From positions 1 through 21,675 of the forward strand of contig CAAFRY010000226.1 of the NCBI GenBank assembly GCA_900765525.1: a DNA stretch of 21,675 nt, in the 5' to 3' direction. The notes below the pieces were generated by a model. That model was not told where the DNA came from and made no database searches. It saw only the letters and a program-made list of their open reading frames with translations. Shown here in pieces: positions 1 to 8,710 of this stretch. Source of the DNA: an uncultured Blautia sp. GTDB taxonomy: Bacteria > Bacillota > Clostridia > Lachnospirales > Lachnospiraceae. The first letter of the stretch is position 1. Each line of letters starts with the position of its first letter. The translations under genes and the position numbers were made by a program.

Positions 1-2
1 AG

Positions 3-179
3 CGGTGGCTACGTCGATTGACGACAACGCAGCAGATGGAAATTCAGGCAAGTCATTTGTTGAAATGTGAACGTGTCAGTACACTAGAAGGCTTGCCTCC
101 CAGGCAGATTTCTTTGGGTGAAAATAAAAAGAAATTTAAGCTTCGGCAAGAACTTTTTGGAGCAAGGAGAATATACTAG
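3..179 (+). CDS. 3' end of an unidentified protein gene (partial)
   Basis: A reading frame is open from the window edge to a TAG at 177-179, giving about 58 residues of a C-terminus that ends in ELFGARRIY. It is basic (many K and R), has no stop before position 177, and ends shortly before a strong AGGAAGGAG sequence and the next gene on the same strand. I do not recognise the family. A second frame (from position 2) is also open for its first 22 codons, so the frame choice is not proven. If it is a real gene, it probably lies in the same transcript as the small gene that follows. Confidence 0.35.
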   Translation, partial: RWLRRLTTTQQMEIQASHLLKCERVSTLEGLPPRQISLGENKKKFKLRQELFGARRIY

Positions 180-208
180 GAAGGAGCAGATTTCAGGCAG
201 GGAAGCAT

Positions 209-604
209 ATGGAAAAAAAACAGAGCTTCTACGAAGCGGCGGGAAACGGAAAATTTTATGAACAAGAAGCGCCGGTGCAGCAGGACAGAGAGCTGCTGAA
301 AAGCTATTATCCAAGAACCGCAGGTCTTATTCAGGCCTTTGTGGAGGATGCCTGCGACCGCTTGGATTATGAAGGAAGCTTTATCTATGACCAGTATCCG
401 GACAGACACACTATGGAACGGGTCTGCGAGAATATTTGCGGAAAAATCCAGGAGAGTCAGGCCATGCAGTCTATGGAAAAAGGAAACAGGGGAATGTCCG
501 GAGCCAGCCTGGGAGAGATTACAGGAATACTCTTCTGTCAGGAAATGCACAGAAGAAGGTGCAGAAGGAAAAGGTTCCGTTCCTGGTTCCGGGATTTTTC
601 CTGA
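209..604 (+). CDS. Small hypothetical protein with acidic/aromatic core and Arg-rich tail
   Basis: The product is 131 aa. The first 20 residues are polar. Residues about 28-78 form a likely helical core containing YYPRTAG, VEDACDRLDYEGSFIYDQYPD and a conserved-looking C-E-N-I motif. A low-complexity linker follows, and the protein ends in a strongly basic cluster (RRRCRRKRFRSW). There is no signal peptide or membrane segment. From memory, small proteins with a D-R-L/M-x-Y-E-G-S core and an RRRCRRRR tail occur in Lachnospiraceae; their function is unknown to me. The ATG at 209 is the only usable start, but its nearest purine-rich site (AGGGAAG, 199-205) is only 3 nt away, whereas AAGGAG at 181-186 is 22 nt away. 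A shifted frame (339-719) overlaps it but has a less protein-like composition. Confidence 0.6.
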   Translation: MEKKQSFYEAAGNGKFYEQEAPVQQDRELLKSYYPRTAGLIQAFVEDACDRLDYEGSFIYDQYPDRHTMERVCENICGKIQESQAMQSMEKGNRGMSGASLGEITGILFCQEMHRRRCRRKRFRSWFRDFS

Positions 605-672
605 AGAAAAAGAACTTTATGACCGGAGAACATCTTTAGAGAAGAGAAATATTACAGAGCCGGTACACATAA

Positions 673-700
673 AACTCCAAGTTTGGGGTTGCGGTTTTTT
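673..700 (+). terminator. Probable terminator after the small hypothetical gene
   Basis: A 7-bp stem (AACTCCA 673-679 with TGGGGTT 684-690, one T-G wobble) with a 4-nt loop is followed, 4 nt later, by a run of six T (695-700). It sits 70 nt past the stop at 604 and before the methyltransferase gene. The short gap between stem and T-run makes it a moderate call. Confidence 0.5.
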
Positions 701-828
701 CCTAAAGCTTTTACAATAGAAATGAATTCTGGAAGACCGGGGAAAGCCGAAATTCAGGAATTCAGGGGATTTTAGGAAAGCCTGGTCCGTATCAGCGGAT
801 AATGGCTGTAAAAATACAGGGGTATATG

Positions 829-2013
829 ATGAAAGAATTAAAGGAATTTTTTGATAAATATGTGGATGAAGGCCTGAAGCAGATGGTTTTAAGCAATGCT
901 CCAAAAGGGAGCCACATTACCAAGCTCAGGGTTCGTCCTCTTCTTCTGAAAGGCCAGGTAATGTATCAGGTTACCAGCACCAGAGGAGCTAAGGAATTAC
1001 ATGAGAATTATGATAAGAGCCGGCTTATTTCTTATCTGGAAAACCAGATGGAGGAGGGATTCCGCCAGCTTCAGTTTGAGAGCCGGGATGTGCAGGCCAT
1101 GGCTCTGGTGAGCAAAAAAGGAAAACTCACCTTAAAAATAAAAGAAAAACAGGGAAAGCAGAAGGAAGATTTTACTCCCATGCTTTCCCATAACCGGGTA
1201 AAGCATTATATTCTCAAAGAAGGGGTGGCAGTGCCCTGGCTGGTGGATTTAGGCGTTATGAATGCAGAGGGGAAAATCAAGAGGCAGAGATATGATAAAT
1301 TCCGGCAGCTGAATCGTTTTCTGGAGTTTATTGAGGATATTCTGCCTAAGCTTCCTAAAGATAGAGAAATCCGTATTATAGATTTTGGATGCGGAAAATC
1401 CTATTTGACCTTTGCCATGTACTATTATCTGAAAGAATTGAAGCATTACGATATACAGATTACAGGGTTGGATTTAAAAGAAGATGTGATAGAAACCTGT
1501 TCTGGTCTGGCGAGAAAATATGGCTATGACAAGCTGGATTTCCAGGTGGGTGATATTGCTTCTTATGAAGGACAGGCAAAGGTGGATATGGTGGTGACTC
1601 TGCATGCCTGTGATACGGCTACGGATTTTGCGCTGGCCAAGGCGGTGAAATGGGATGCCTCTGTGATTTTGTCCGTGCCCTGTTGTCAGCATGAGCTGAA
1701 CCGGCAGATAGAAAATCAAGACTTGGCGCCCATCCTGGGCTACGGGATTTTAAAGGAAAGGTTCGCAGCTATTCTCACAGATGGGCTCAGAGCCCAGATG
1801 TTGGAAACAGCAGGCTATGATACCCAAATTCTGGAGTTTATTGATATGGAGCATACGCCCAAGAACCTTTTGATTCGTGCTGTGAAAAAAGACAAGAGAA
1901 AAGAAAATCCCCAGCAGAGAGAGGCCTGGGAAAAGTGTGTCCAGGTCTATGGGGCAGCGCCTACCCTTCAGAGGCTTCTGTTTCAGAACACAGACGGAAA
2001 GGATGTCAAATGA
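829..2013 (+). CDS. Class I SAM-dependent methyltransferase (PF13679/METTL25-like)
   Basis: The product is 394 aa. An N-terminal region of about 150 residues, rich in basic and Q residues, precedes a Rossmann methyltransferase core. Motif I is DFGCGKSYLT near residues 185-194, the acidic ribose-binding strand is ITGLDL, and the motif IV region reads TLHACDTATD (about 257-266). It is followed by VPCCQHEL (C285, C286, H288). The D-x-G-C/S-G-K-x-Y-L motif with LHxC and CCxH is typical of the Methyltransf_32 family that includes eukaryotic METTL25; the bacterial substrate is unknown to me, and RNA is an inference. I prefer the ATG at 829 over those at 802 and 826, because AGGGG at 818-822 lies 6 nt upstream of it. 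The gene overlaps the next one by ATGA, implying translational coupling. Confidence 0.8.
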   Translation: MKELKEFFDKYVDEGLKQMVLSNAPKGSHITKLRVRPLLLKGQVMYQVTSTRGAKELHENYDKSRLISYLENQMEEGFRQLQFESRDVQAMALVSKKGKLTLKIKEKQGKQKEDFTPMLSHNRVKHYILKEGVAVPWLVDLGVMNAEGKIKRQRYDKFRQLNRFLEFIEDILPKLPKDREIRIIDFGCGKSYLTFAMYYYLKELKHYDIQITGLDLKEDVIETCSGLARKYGYDKLDFQVGDIASYEGQAKVDMVVTLHACDTATDFALAKAVKWDASVILSVPCCQHELNRQIENQDLAPILGYGILKERFAAILTDGLRAQMLETAGYDTQILEFIDMEHTPKNLLIRAVKKDKRKENPQQREAWEKCVQVYGAAPTLQRLLFQNTDGKDVK

Positions 2014-4466
2014 AAAAAAATGTAATCAGGGCAGGGATTTTGTTCCTTATCTTCCTGTTGGGAGTAGTGGGCTTTAGCTGTCTGATGAATAATCAGTCCA
2101 CAGATAACAAAACCGACCTGGAGACTGCAGCCATTCCCTGCATGGCTATGAAGGTTGGAAATACAGAAGTGAATCGTATGTATGGCTATGCCCAGAGTAT
2201 GGATGTGGCCTTTATGCGGGATACCCTGACGCCTTTGGGAACAGATAAGAGCCTTTCTGTCAGCATTACTCCTTACGGACAGGAAATTGAAAGTCTGGTC
2301 TATGAGGTTCGCACAGCAGACGGGGACCAAGTTGTTGAAAACAATAAAATCAGAAGCTTTCAGGAGGAAGAGGATGGAAAGCTTACTGCAGAATTTACTT
2401 TACAGAAATCTATTTTGATGAATCAGGAATACGCCCTTGTTTTCACTTTGAACACAGACAGAGACAGCTGGACCTATTATACCAGAGTAGTGCAGCGGGC
2501 GGGACTCAGTACAGACAAGTATGTAGAGTTTGTGGACAGCTTTTATACTAAGACCTTTTCTAAGGACAGCAACGGGGATTTGCGGACCTATCTGGAGCCG
2601 GAGACCACCCCTGTTGTGAACTTCAGAAACGTGAATATCAATTCCAGTCTGGATGTGGTGACTTGGGGAGAGATGGCTCCGGAGCTTAGCCGCCCCGGTA
2701 TTCCTGCTATTAAGGAGATTAACGAGAATACAGGAAGCGTAGCCCTGACTTACTATATTTCTGCGGAAAATGAGGAAGGGGAAATTGAGAAATATCAGGT
2801 GGATGAGTTCTACCGAATGAGCTATGACCAGACAAGGGTAAGGCTGCTGGATTTCCAGCGCTCTGTAAAGCAGGTGATTACCACAGAGCAGAATATAGTC
2901 AGCGGCGGCATGGTAAATCTGGGAATTACCTCCAGTGATGTGGTTTATAAGTCTGACAGCAGCGCTACTGTGCTGGCCTTTGTTCAGCAGGGGGATTTAT
3001 GGACCTATAATGTAGAGACCAATAAAATGACCAGAGTTTTCAGTTTCCGTGACACAGGAAGCAATGATGAGAGGAATGATTATGATAACCATGGCATTAA
3101 GCTTATAAGAGTCACAGAAGAAGGAGACGTAGATTTTATCTTATATGGCTATATGAATCGGGGAACCCATGGAGGAGAAGTGGGAACCGGTATTTATCAT
3201 TATTCCAGCCAGCAGAATGCCGTAGAGGAACAATTTTTCCTGAAAAGTAAAAAAGCCTATGAGTTCCTGAAAGCGGATGTGGAAAGTCTATCCTATGTGA
3301 CAAAGGAAGATAGGTTTTATCTTTTGCTGGAGGGAAATCTGTATTGCTTCCATATGGAAGACAAAACATATGAGACTGTAGTAGAAGAAGTACAGGATTC
3401 CTGTATTGCTGTTTCTGAGAACAACCGGTACACTGCATGGATGGAGGGAATGAACCCGTACGATACTACGGTGATTACTTTCCTGGATATGGAAACCGGA
3501 GAACAGCAGAAAATCCAGGCAGACCAGGGTACCAGAATTCGTCTCTTTGGTTTTATCAATAATGATTTAATCTACGGAGTTGCAAATGAAAGTGATATTG
3601 TTCCAAGCCCTGCCGGGGGAACGGATTTTGCCATGAAGGAAATCCGGATTCAGAACAGTAAGGGGGAGCTGGTAAAAAGCTATCAGCAGGAAGGCTACTA
3701 TGTGACAGATGTGACTATTGAAGAGAATCTGGTGGAGCTTACCCGGGCCCAAAAGATGGGAGATACTTTTGTAGGCACCTTGGGAGACCAGATTATGAAT
3801 AATGTAAAAAGCAAACAGGATGAGGTTTTTTCGGTAATTACCTCAACTACAGTGCGCCAGGGCAATGTGACTTCCATAGAATTTGCAGCGGACAGCTCGG
3901 GACAGGCACCTCTGGTGGTGGAATCCAAATTTATGGAAAAACTTGAGGATGTTTCTTTGGATATGAATCTGGAGATAAAGGACAGCGGCCAGTATTATGT
4001 GTATGCTAAGGGAGGCCTGTGGGGTATCTATGAAAACGGAGCCCAGGCTGTGCAGGAGGCAGAGCAGCAGGCAGGCGTAGCCTTGGATAGCAATCAGCAG
4101 TACCTTTGGGAGAGAAGCAATACCAAGGATAAATCCAGTATTTCTGTGGATGCCATTCCTGAGGCAGTAAAGCAGGCGCCCTTGGATGTCCAGCAGCTTA
4201 ACCAGGCCTTAGAGGGAAATGGAAAAGCGGTAGATTTGACTGGCTGTACTCTGGAACAGATACTTTATCAGGTCAGCGCCCAGCGGCCGGTAATTGTTAA
4301 AAGCCAGGGCGGCCAGGCTATGGTTCTTGTAGGCTATGATTCCTACAATACTATACTGTACAATCCGGTTACCAAAGAAACTTCCTATATGGGTATGCAG
4401 GACAGTACCAAAGCCTTCCAGGAAAATGGAAACGTATTTATCTGCTATATGGAAGACAAGGAATAG
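2010..4466 (+). CDS. Membrane-anchored propeller-like protein with degenerate C39-like C-terminal domain
   Basis: The product is 818 aa. Residues 1-7 are basic and 8-24 hydrophobic (N-terminal anchor; the Cys at 24 sits in GFSC, a poor lipobox), so the rest is probably extracytoplasmic. Residues about 300-650 contain repeated strand pairs of the type DLWTYNVETNKM, NLYCFHMEDKTY and ITFLDMETGEQQ, as in beta-propellers. The last 75 residues (PVIVKSQGGQAMVLVGYDSYN, YNPVTKE) resemble the second half of a C39-like peptidase (PF13529). However, the usual His before the hydrophobic strand is Q769 and no nucleophile Cys motif lies upstream. It is therefore probably a binding or structural domain. The start at 2010 is chosen because GGAAAGGA ends 6 nt before it and it overlaps the upstream stop (ATGA). 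An in-frame ATG at 1935 lies inside the methyltransferase gene and would bury the signal anchor. Function is unknown; envelope sensing or assembly is a guess. Confidence 0.7.
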   Translation: MKKNVIRAGILFLIFLLGVVGFSCLMNNQSTDNKTDLETAAIPCMAMKVGNTEVNRMYGYAQSMDVAFMRDTLTPLGTDKSLSVSITPYGQEIESLVYEVRTADGDQVVENNKIRSFQEEEDGKLTAEFTLQKSILMNQEYALVFTLNTDRDSWTYYTRVVQRAGLSTDKYVEFVDSFYTKTFSKDSNGDLRTYLEPETTPVVNFRNVNINSSLDVVTWGEMAPELSRPGIPAIKEINENTGSVALTYYISAENEEGEIEKYQVDEFYRMSYDQTRVRLLDFQRSVKQVITTEQNIVSGGMVNLGITSSDVVYKSDSSATVLAFVQQGDLWTYNVETNKMTRVFSFRDTGSNDERNDYDNHGIKLIRVTEEGDVDFILYGYMNRGTHGGEVGTGIYHYSSQQNAVEEQFFLKSKKAYEFLKADVESLSYVTKEDRFYLLLEGNLYCFHMEDKTYETVVEEVQDSCIAVSENNRYTAWMEGMNPYDTTVITFLDMETGEQQKIQADQGTRIRLFGFINNDLIYGVANESDIVPSPAGGTDFAMKEIRIQNSKGELVKSYQQEGYYVTDVTIEENLVELTRAQKMGDTFVGTLGDQIMNNVKSKQDEVFSVITSTTVRQGNVTSIEFAADSSGQAPLVVESKFMEKLEDVSLDMNLEIKDSGQYYVYAKGGLWGIYENGAQAVQEAEQQAGVALDSNQQYLWERSNTKDKSSISVDAIPEAVKQAPLDVQQLNQALEGNGKAVDLTGCTLEQILYQVSAQRPVIVKSQGGQAMVLVGYDSYNTILYNPVTKETSYMGMQDSTKAFQENGNVFICYMEDKE

Positions 4467-4523
4467 AATACCGGGCGAAAGGGTCAAAGAAACAAAGGGA
4501 TTCCCGGAAAGAATAGTGATAAC

Positions 4524-4557
4524 AAGAGGCTGCCGCTTTTGCGGCGGCCTCTTTTTT
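4524..4557 (+). terminator. Strong rho-independent terminator
   Basis: An 11-bp GC-rich stem (4526-4536 with 4541-4551, one T-G wobble), extended by two A-T pairs, closes a TTTT loop. A run of six T (4552-4557) follows immediately. It ends the methyltransferase/propeller transcript and isolates the sigma factor gene, which therefore needs its own promoter within 4558-4640. I saw no convincing consensus there. Confidence 0.9.
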
Positions 4558-4645
4558 ACTTCGGACTGCAACAAAAACCGGTGAAAAATACACTATCAAT
4601 ATAGAAGGAAACAAAGAGGAAGATGAGCAGGGAGGTGTCGAGTCG

Positions 4646-5146
4646 GTGGAAACCAGAGAAGAACTGGCAAAAAGGGCCAGCAGGGGGGACAGGGAAGCCT
4701 TCGGAATGTTGTACCAGGAAGTGTACAGAGATTTATACCGGTTTGCCTGCTATGTACTAAGAGATTCTTACGAAGCTCAGGATTTGGTGGCAGAGACGGT
4801 GGCGGATGCCTGGGAAACAATTTCAAGGCTGAGAAAGCCAGAGGCCTTTCAGGCATGGATTTTCAAGATTTTGTCCAACAAATGCAAAAGAAAACTAAAG
4901 GAAATAGGGGAAAACCGGAGAAGGCTATCGGAAGAGGAGACTGGTTTTTCTCAGGATATGGACAGGAATCTTCAGGTGCGGGAAGCTTTTTTCCGGCTGG
5001 AGGCAGAGGAGCGAATGATTGTAGCCTTAAAAGTATTCGGCGGGTATAAAAGCCAGGAAATCGGCGACCTTCTCCATAAAAGCCATAATACAGTCAGGTC
5101 TCGCTACAGCCGTGCGCTGAAGAAAATGGAAAAATATTTGGATTAG
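4646..5146 (+). CDS. ECF-type RNA polymerase sigma factor (sigma-70 family)
   Basis: The product is 166 aa, the normal size for a two-domain ECF sigma factor. Region 2 spans about residues 15-85 (LYQEVYRDLYRFACYVLRDSYEAQDLVAETVADAWETI; the D-L-V-A-E-T segment is the characteristic 2.1-2.2 helix). Region 4 spans about 112-165, with the helix-turn-helix KSQEIGDLLHKSHNTVRSRYSRALKKM. The start is a GTG at 4646 preceded by AGGGAGG (4629-4635, 10 nt spacer); no better in-frame start exists upstream. The following gene begins 15 nt after its stop and encodes a membrane protein of anti-sigma layout, so the pair is probably an ECF sigma/anti-sigma module. ECF genes are often autoregulated, but I could not identify a self-recognition motif by eye. 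Confidence 0.9.
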   Translation: METREELAKRASRGDREAFGMLYQEVYRDLYRFACYVLRDSYEAQDLVAETVADAWETISRLRKPEAFQAWIFKILSNKCKRKLKEIGENRRRLSEEETGFSQDMDRNLQVREAFFRLEAEERMIVALKVFGGYKSQEIGDLLHKSHNTVRSRYSRALKKMEKYLD

Positions 5147-5161
5147 AAAGGAGGGACCGCA

Positions 5162-7159
5162 ATGGAAGACAAGAAAGAAATGGCAAATCATATGCAGGAG
5201 AAAAATTTTGAGAAGCAGATGGAAGAACGCATAAGGGAGTCTGCCAAAAGTCTGGATGTGCCTCCTGAATTAAAACCGGAGAAGCTGGAAGAACTTTTAG
5301 AAAAAAGGGGCAGAGAAAAAAAACTGTGGATTATCCGCAGACATCCGGTGGCAGCAGCTTGTATTTCCCTGCTTTTGGCGGGAACCGCCAGTGTCGGTCT
5401 TATGTTTGGAGGAAGATTGGGAATAAGGCAGGGTACCCAGGAAGTCCTGACGGAGAAACAGGAAGAAACCCTTGAGACTAAGGCAGAAGAATTGGAGTAT
5501 TTCCAGGAGGCCGGGGATTATGAGGAGGTATACCAGGTTATTTATGAAAGACAGCAGAAAGAAAGCAGCAGAATGGAAGTGTTGGAGGGAAGTATTGCAA
5601 GCTCAAGCTCTGCAGCCGATACGGCTTCTTATGGGGGTATGGATACAGGAGGACAGGTATCAGATACTAATCTGCGGACAGAAGGAGTGGATGAAGGAGA
5701 CGTTGTAAAGACAGATGGCACCTGGCTTTATGTGCTTTCTACAGACGGCACCATAGAGATAATAGAGGCAGCGCAGGGCAGCCCTAAAGAAATTTCTGCG
5801 ATTTCTCCGGAAAACCTGGAGGATAATATCCGGGAATTATATCTGGATAAAGACCGGCTTTATGTGATAGCTGACAGAGGAGAGGCAGAAGTTTTAGAGG
5901 GTAGCGGTCAGCAGGTAAGCATCCGCCGTACAGATACTACGTTCCTGTATACCTATGACATTTCAGACAGAGAAAAGCCGAAGCTTTTAGACACAGGAGA
6001 GCAGGGGGGAGAATACCAGACTTCCCGTATGGTAGATGGGTATCTGTATCTGTTTACCAAGTATTACCCGGAGCTGGGAGAGACGGTAAAGGCAGCAGAT
6101 GAGGATATGTATCTGCCTCTGAATGATAATGGAAGGATTCCTTCCCAGGATATTCTGGTACCTAAACAGGGGGCTTCCTCCGAATACCTGACAGTTTCTG
6201 CAGTGAATCTGGATACGGGAAAGACAGAGAGCCAGAAATCTGTGCTGCTGTCCGGAGCTGACTATTATGTCAGCGAAAAGCATATCTATATTACCTTTTA
6301 TGAAAACCGATATGAAGGCAGAAACAGGACCATTATCCTTCAGCTTTCTTATGGTGACGGAAAACTGGAAACCGGAGCCTGCGCTTCGGTAAGCGGATAC
6401 CTGATTGACAGCTTCTGCATTGACGAGTACCAGCAGCAGCTTCGGATGGTCTGCCAAAATGGAAGCCAGTCAGCCCTTTATGTTCTGAACACAGACCTGG
6501 AACTTCAGGGGAAGATAGAAGACATTGCTCCGGGAGAATCTTTGAAGTCAGCACGCTTTATGGGGGAGACCGGATATTTCGTGACCTATCGGGAAATAGA
6601 CCCTCTTTTCTGTGTGGACTTAAAGAATCCCCAGAAGCCGGAAATTTTGGGCGAATTAAAAGTCAGCGGTTATTCTCAGTATCTGCATTTCTACGGAGAG
6701 GATAGACTTTTAGGGATTGGATGGGAGACAGATGCAGAAACCGGAGCAAGGCTGGGGCTGAAATTTTCTATGTTCGACGTATCAAAGCCCGGAGAGATGA
6801 AAGAGATGCATAAGCTGGTTATCCAGGATGTGGTCTACTGTCCGGCTCTTGATAATTACAAGGCTGTTTTGGCCTGGCCCCAGGACGGCATCGTAGGACT
6901 GTCTATGGTACAGTACGACCAGGCCAGGGGAGTTGACATAGGAAGCTATCTTGTGCTTTCCTATACGGAAGACAAGGGCTTTGAGCAGTGCCTGATTCAG
7001 GATTTCAGCCAGGGAGAGGACAATGTGGACCCATATGGTCTGGCTGCAAGAGCCAGGGGAATTGTTATGGATTCCTATTTTTATCTCTGCGGCTCTCGCC
7101 AGGTCAGCGGATACCACAGAAATCAGGGGTATACAATGACAGGGCAATGTGTGTGGTAA
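5162..7159 (+). CDS. Putative anti-sigma factor with extracytoplasmic beta-propeller (PF09826-like)
   Basis: The product is 665 aa. Residues 1-60 are cytoplasmic, charged and helical (IRESAKSLDVPPELKPEKLEELL, a short motif common in Clostridial anti-sigma-like proteins). Residues 62-84 are a single membrane helix. Residues about 85-165 form a coiled or linker region with an SSSSAAD stretch. From about 168 onward is a secreted beta-propeller domain beginning TNLRTEGVDEGDVVKTDG (GVDEGD at 175-180), the hallmark of PF09826, ending near ARGIVMDSYFYLCGS. The ribosome binding site AAAGGAGGG lies just before the ATG. The position directly after an ECF sigma gene makes an anti-sigma role likely: the N-terminus would hold the sigma factor and the propeller would sense an envelope ligand. 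That role is inference from architecture and context; a plain surface propeller protein is the alternative. Confidence 0.75.
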   Translation: MEDKKEMANHMQEKNFEKQMEERIRESAKSLDVPPELKPEKLEELLEKRGREKKLWIIRRHPVAAACISLLLAGTASVGLMFGGRLGIRQGTQEVLTEKQEETLETKAEELEYFQEAGDYEEVYQVIYERQQKESSRMEVLEGSIASSSSAADTASYGGMDTGGQVSDTNLRTEGVDEGDVVKTDGTWLYVLSTDGTIEIIEAAQGSPKEISAISPENLEDNIRELYLDKDRLYVIADRGEAEVLEGSGQQVSIRRTDTTFLYTYDISDREKPKLLDTGEQGGEYQTSRMVDGYLYLFTKYYPELGETVKAADEDMYLPLNDNGRIPSQDILVPKQGASSEYLTVSAVNLDTGKTESQKSVLLSGADYYVSEKHIYITFYENRYEGRNRTIILQLSYGDGKLETGACASVSGYLIDSFCIDEYQQQLRMVCQNGSQSALYVLNTDLELQGKIEDIAPGESLKSARFMGETGYFVTYREIDPLFCVDLKNPQKPEILGELKVSGYSQYLHFYGEDRLLGIGWETDAETGARLGLKFSMFDVSKPGEMKEMHKLVIQDVVYCPALDNYKAVLAWPQDGIVGLSMVQYDQARGVDIGSYLVLSYTEDKGFEQCLIQDFSQGEDNVDPYGLAARARGIVMDSYFYLCGSRQVSGYHRNQGYTMTGQCVW

Positions 7160-7214
7160 TACTTTTATAAGATAAAATCCCTGAGACAAAGCCTAAAACA
7201 AAATCACTTTGGCC

Positions 7215-7243
7215 TTGCACAGAGCTATGGTATGAGCTATACT
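7215..7243 (+). promoter_or_regulatory. Vegetative promoter of asnS
   Basis: TTGCAC (7215-7220), a 17-bp spacer and TATACT (7238-7243) are close to the sigma-A consensus. The predicted start near 7250 gives a leader of about 40 nt before the asnS ATG at 7289. The leader is too short for a T-box, so asnS appears constitutive or controlled otherwise. Confidence 0.75.
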
Positions 7244-7288
7244 AAAAGGAACTGCATAGAATTTTTTATGGAAGAAGGAGATAGAGGA

Positions 7289-8680
7289 ATGCAGCTTACA
7301 ACAGTAAAAGAGATTTACAGAAACAGAGAGCAATATTTGGACAAGGAAGTTACCGTAGGCGGCTGGGTGCGCAGCGTAAGAGATTCCAAAACCTTTGGCT
7401 TTATTGTCCTTCACGACGGCAGTTTCTTTGAGACACTGCAGATTGTATATCATGACAGTATGGAAAATTTTCAGGAGATTTCCAAACTGAATGTTGGTGC
7501 GGCTATTGTGGTAAAGGGTACTCTGGTAGCTACCCCAAGTGCAAAGCAGCCTTTTGAAATCCAGGCTGAAGAAGTTACCGTAGAGGGAGATTCTGCGGCA
7601 GATTATCCGTTACAGAAAAAACGCCATACCATGGAGTATTTAAGAACGATTTCCCATCTGCGTCCAAGGACAAACACCTTCCAGGCCGTATTTCGGGTAC
7701 GTTCTTTGGTAGCGTTTGCTATTCACCAGTTCTTTCAGGAGAGAGGCTTTGTGTATGTACACACACCTTTGATTACAGGCAGTGACTGCGAGGGCGCCGG
7801 AGAGATGTTCCAGGTAACTACACTGGATTTGAACAATGTGCCTAAGACAGAAGAGGGAAAGGTGGATTTTTCCCAGGACTTCTTTAAAAAGCCTACCAAC
7901 CTTACGGTAAGCGGCCAGTTAAATGGAGAGACCTATGCCCAGGCTTTCCGGAATATTTATACCTTTGGCCCTACTTTCCGGGCAGAGAATTCCAACACCA
8001 CCCGTCATGCTGCAGAGTTCTGGATGATTGAGCCGGAGATGGCCTTTGCCGATTTACAGGATAATATGCAGGTGGCTGAGGCTATGCTGAAATATGTAAT
8101 CCGTTATGTGCTGGAGAATGCTCCGGAGGAGATGAACTTCTTCAATTCCTTTATTGATAAGGGGCTTCTGGACCGTCTGAACCATGTGCTGAATGCAGAG
8201 TTCGGACATGTAACCTACACAGAGGCCATTGAGATTCTGGAGAAAGCCAACGATAAGTTTGATTATAAGGTATACTGGGGCTGTGATTTACAGACCGAGC
8301 ATGAGCGCTATCTGACGGAGCAGGTGTTCAAACGTCCTGTATTCGTTACGGACTATCCAAAAGAGATTAAGGCCTTCTATATGAAGCAGAATGAGGATGG
8401 CAAGACGGTTGCAGCCATGGACTGCCTGGTTCCGGGAATCGGGGAGATTATCGGCGGAAGTCAGAGAGAGGATTCTTACGAAAAACTGCGCCAGAGAATG
8501 CAGGAAATGAACCTGAAGGAAGAAGATTACGGCTTCTATCTGGATTTGCGTAAATATGGTTCTACCCGTCATTCCGGTTTTGGCTTGGGCTTTGAGCGCT
8601 GTGTAATGTACCTGACCGGTATGCAGAACATCCGTGACGTGATTCCTTTCCCAAGAACTGTAAATAACTGCGAATTGTAA
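7289..8680 (+). CDS. asnS: Asparagine--tRNA ligase
   Basis: The product is 463 aa, the usual length. It charges tRNA-Asn with asparagine in the cytoplasm. An N-terminal OB-fold anticodon-binding domain ([21 protein letters not shown], about 20-45) is followed by the class II catalytic core: motif 1 region [18 protein letters not shown], motif 2 [22 protein letters not shown] (FRAE at 230-233) and motif 3 GFGLGFER at 430-437. E-N-S-N after F-R-A and the GAGEMF segment favour AsnS over AspS. The ATG at 7289 is chosen because AAGGAG (7275-7280) precedes it by 8 nt. An in-frame ATG at 7232 lies upstream of the predicted transcription start and overlaps the promoter. The nuclease gene follows after 30 nt, perhaps co-transcribed. 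Confidence 0.95.
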   Translation: MQLTTVKEIYRNREQYLDKEVTVGGWVRSVRDSKTFGFIVLHDGSFFETLQIVYHDSMENFQEISKLNVGAAIVVKGTLVATPSAKQPFEIQAEEVTVEGDSAADYPLQKKRHTMEYLRTISHLRPRTNTFQAVFRVRSLVAFAIHQFFQERGFVYVHTPLITGSDCEGAGEMFQVTTLDLNNVPKTEEGKVDFSQDFFKKPTNLTVSGQLNGETYAQAFRNIYTFGPTFRAENSNTTRHAAEFWMIEPEMAFADLQDNMQVAEAMLKYVIRYVLENAPEEMNFFNSFIDKGLLDRLNHVLNAEFGHVTYTEAIEILEKANDKFDYKVYWGCDLQTEHERYLTEQVFKRPVFVTDYPKEIKAFYMKQNEDGKTVAAMDCLVPGIGEIIGGSQREDSYEKLRQRMQEMNLKEEDYGFYLDLRKYGSTRHSGFGLGFERCVMYLTGMQNIRDVIPFPRTVNNCEL

Positions 8681-8710
8681 AAGTATTTTAAAAAATGTAA
8701 AAGGAGAGCT

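Noticed and set aside
339..719. Alternative frame overlapping the small hypothetical gene
   Set aside because: Trp/Arg-rich composition without a ribosome binding site. The frame at 209-604 has a coherent N-terminal core and ends before the terminator; this one runs through the terminator.
2079..2083. Lipoprotein signal in the propeller protein (Cys24)
   Set aside because: The residues before Cys are G-F-S with Val further upstream, a poor lipobox; a simple membrane anchor is more likely.
7160..7288. T-box riboswitch in front of asnS
   Set aside because: No T-box sequence, specifier stem or antiterminator is present, and the predicted leader is only about 40 nt.
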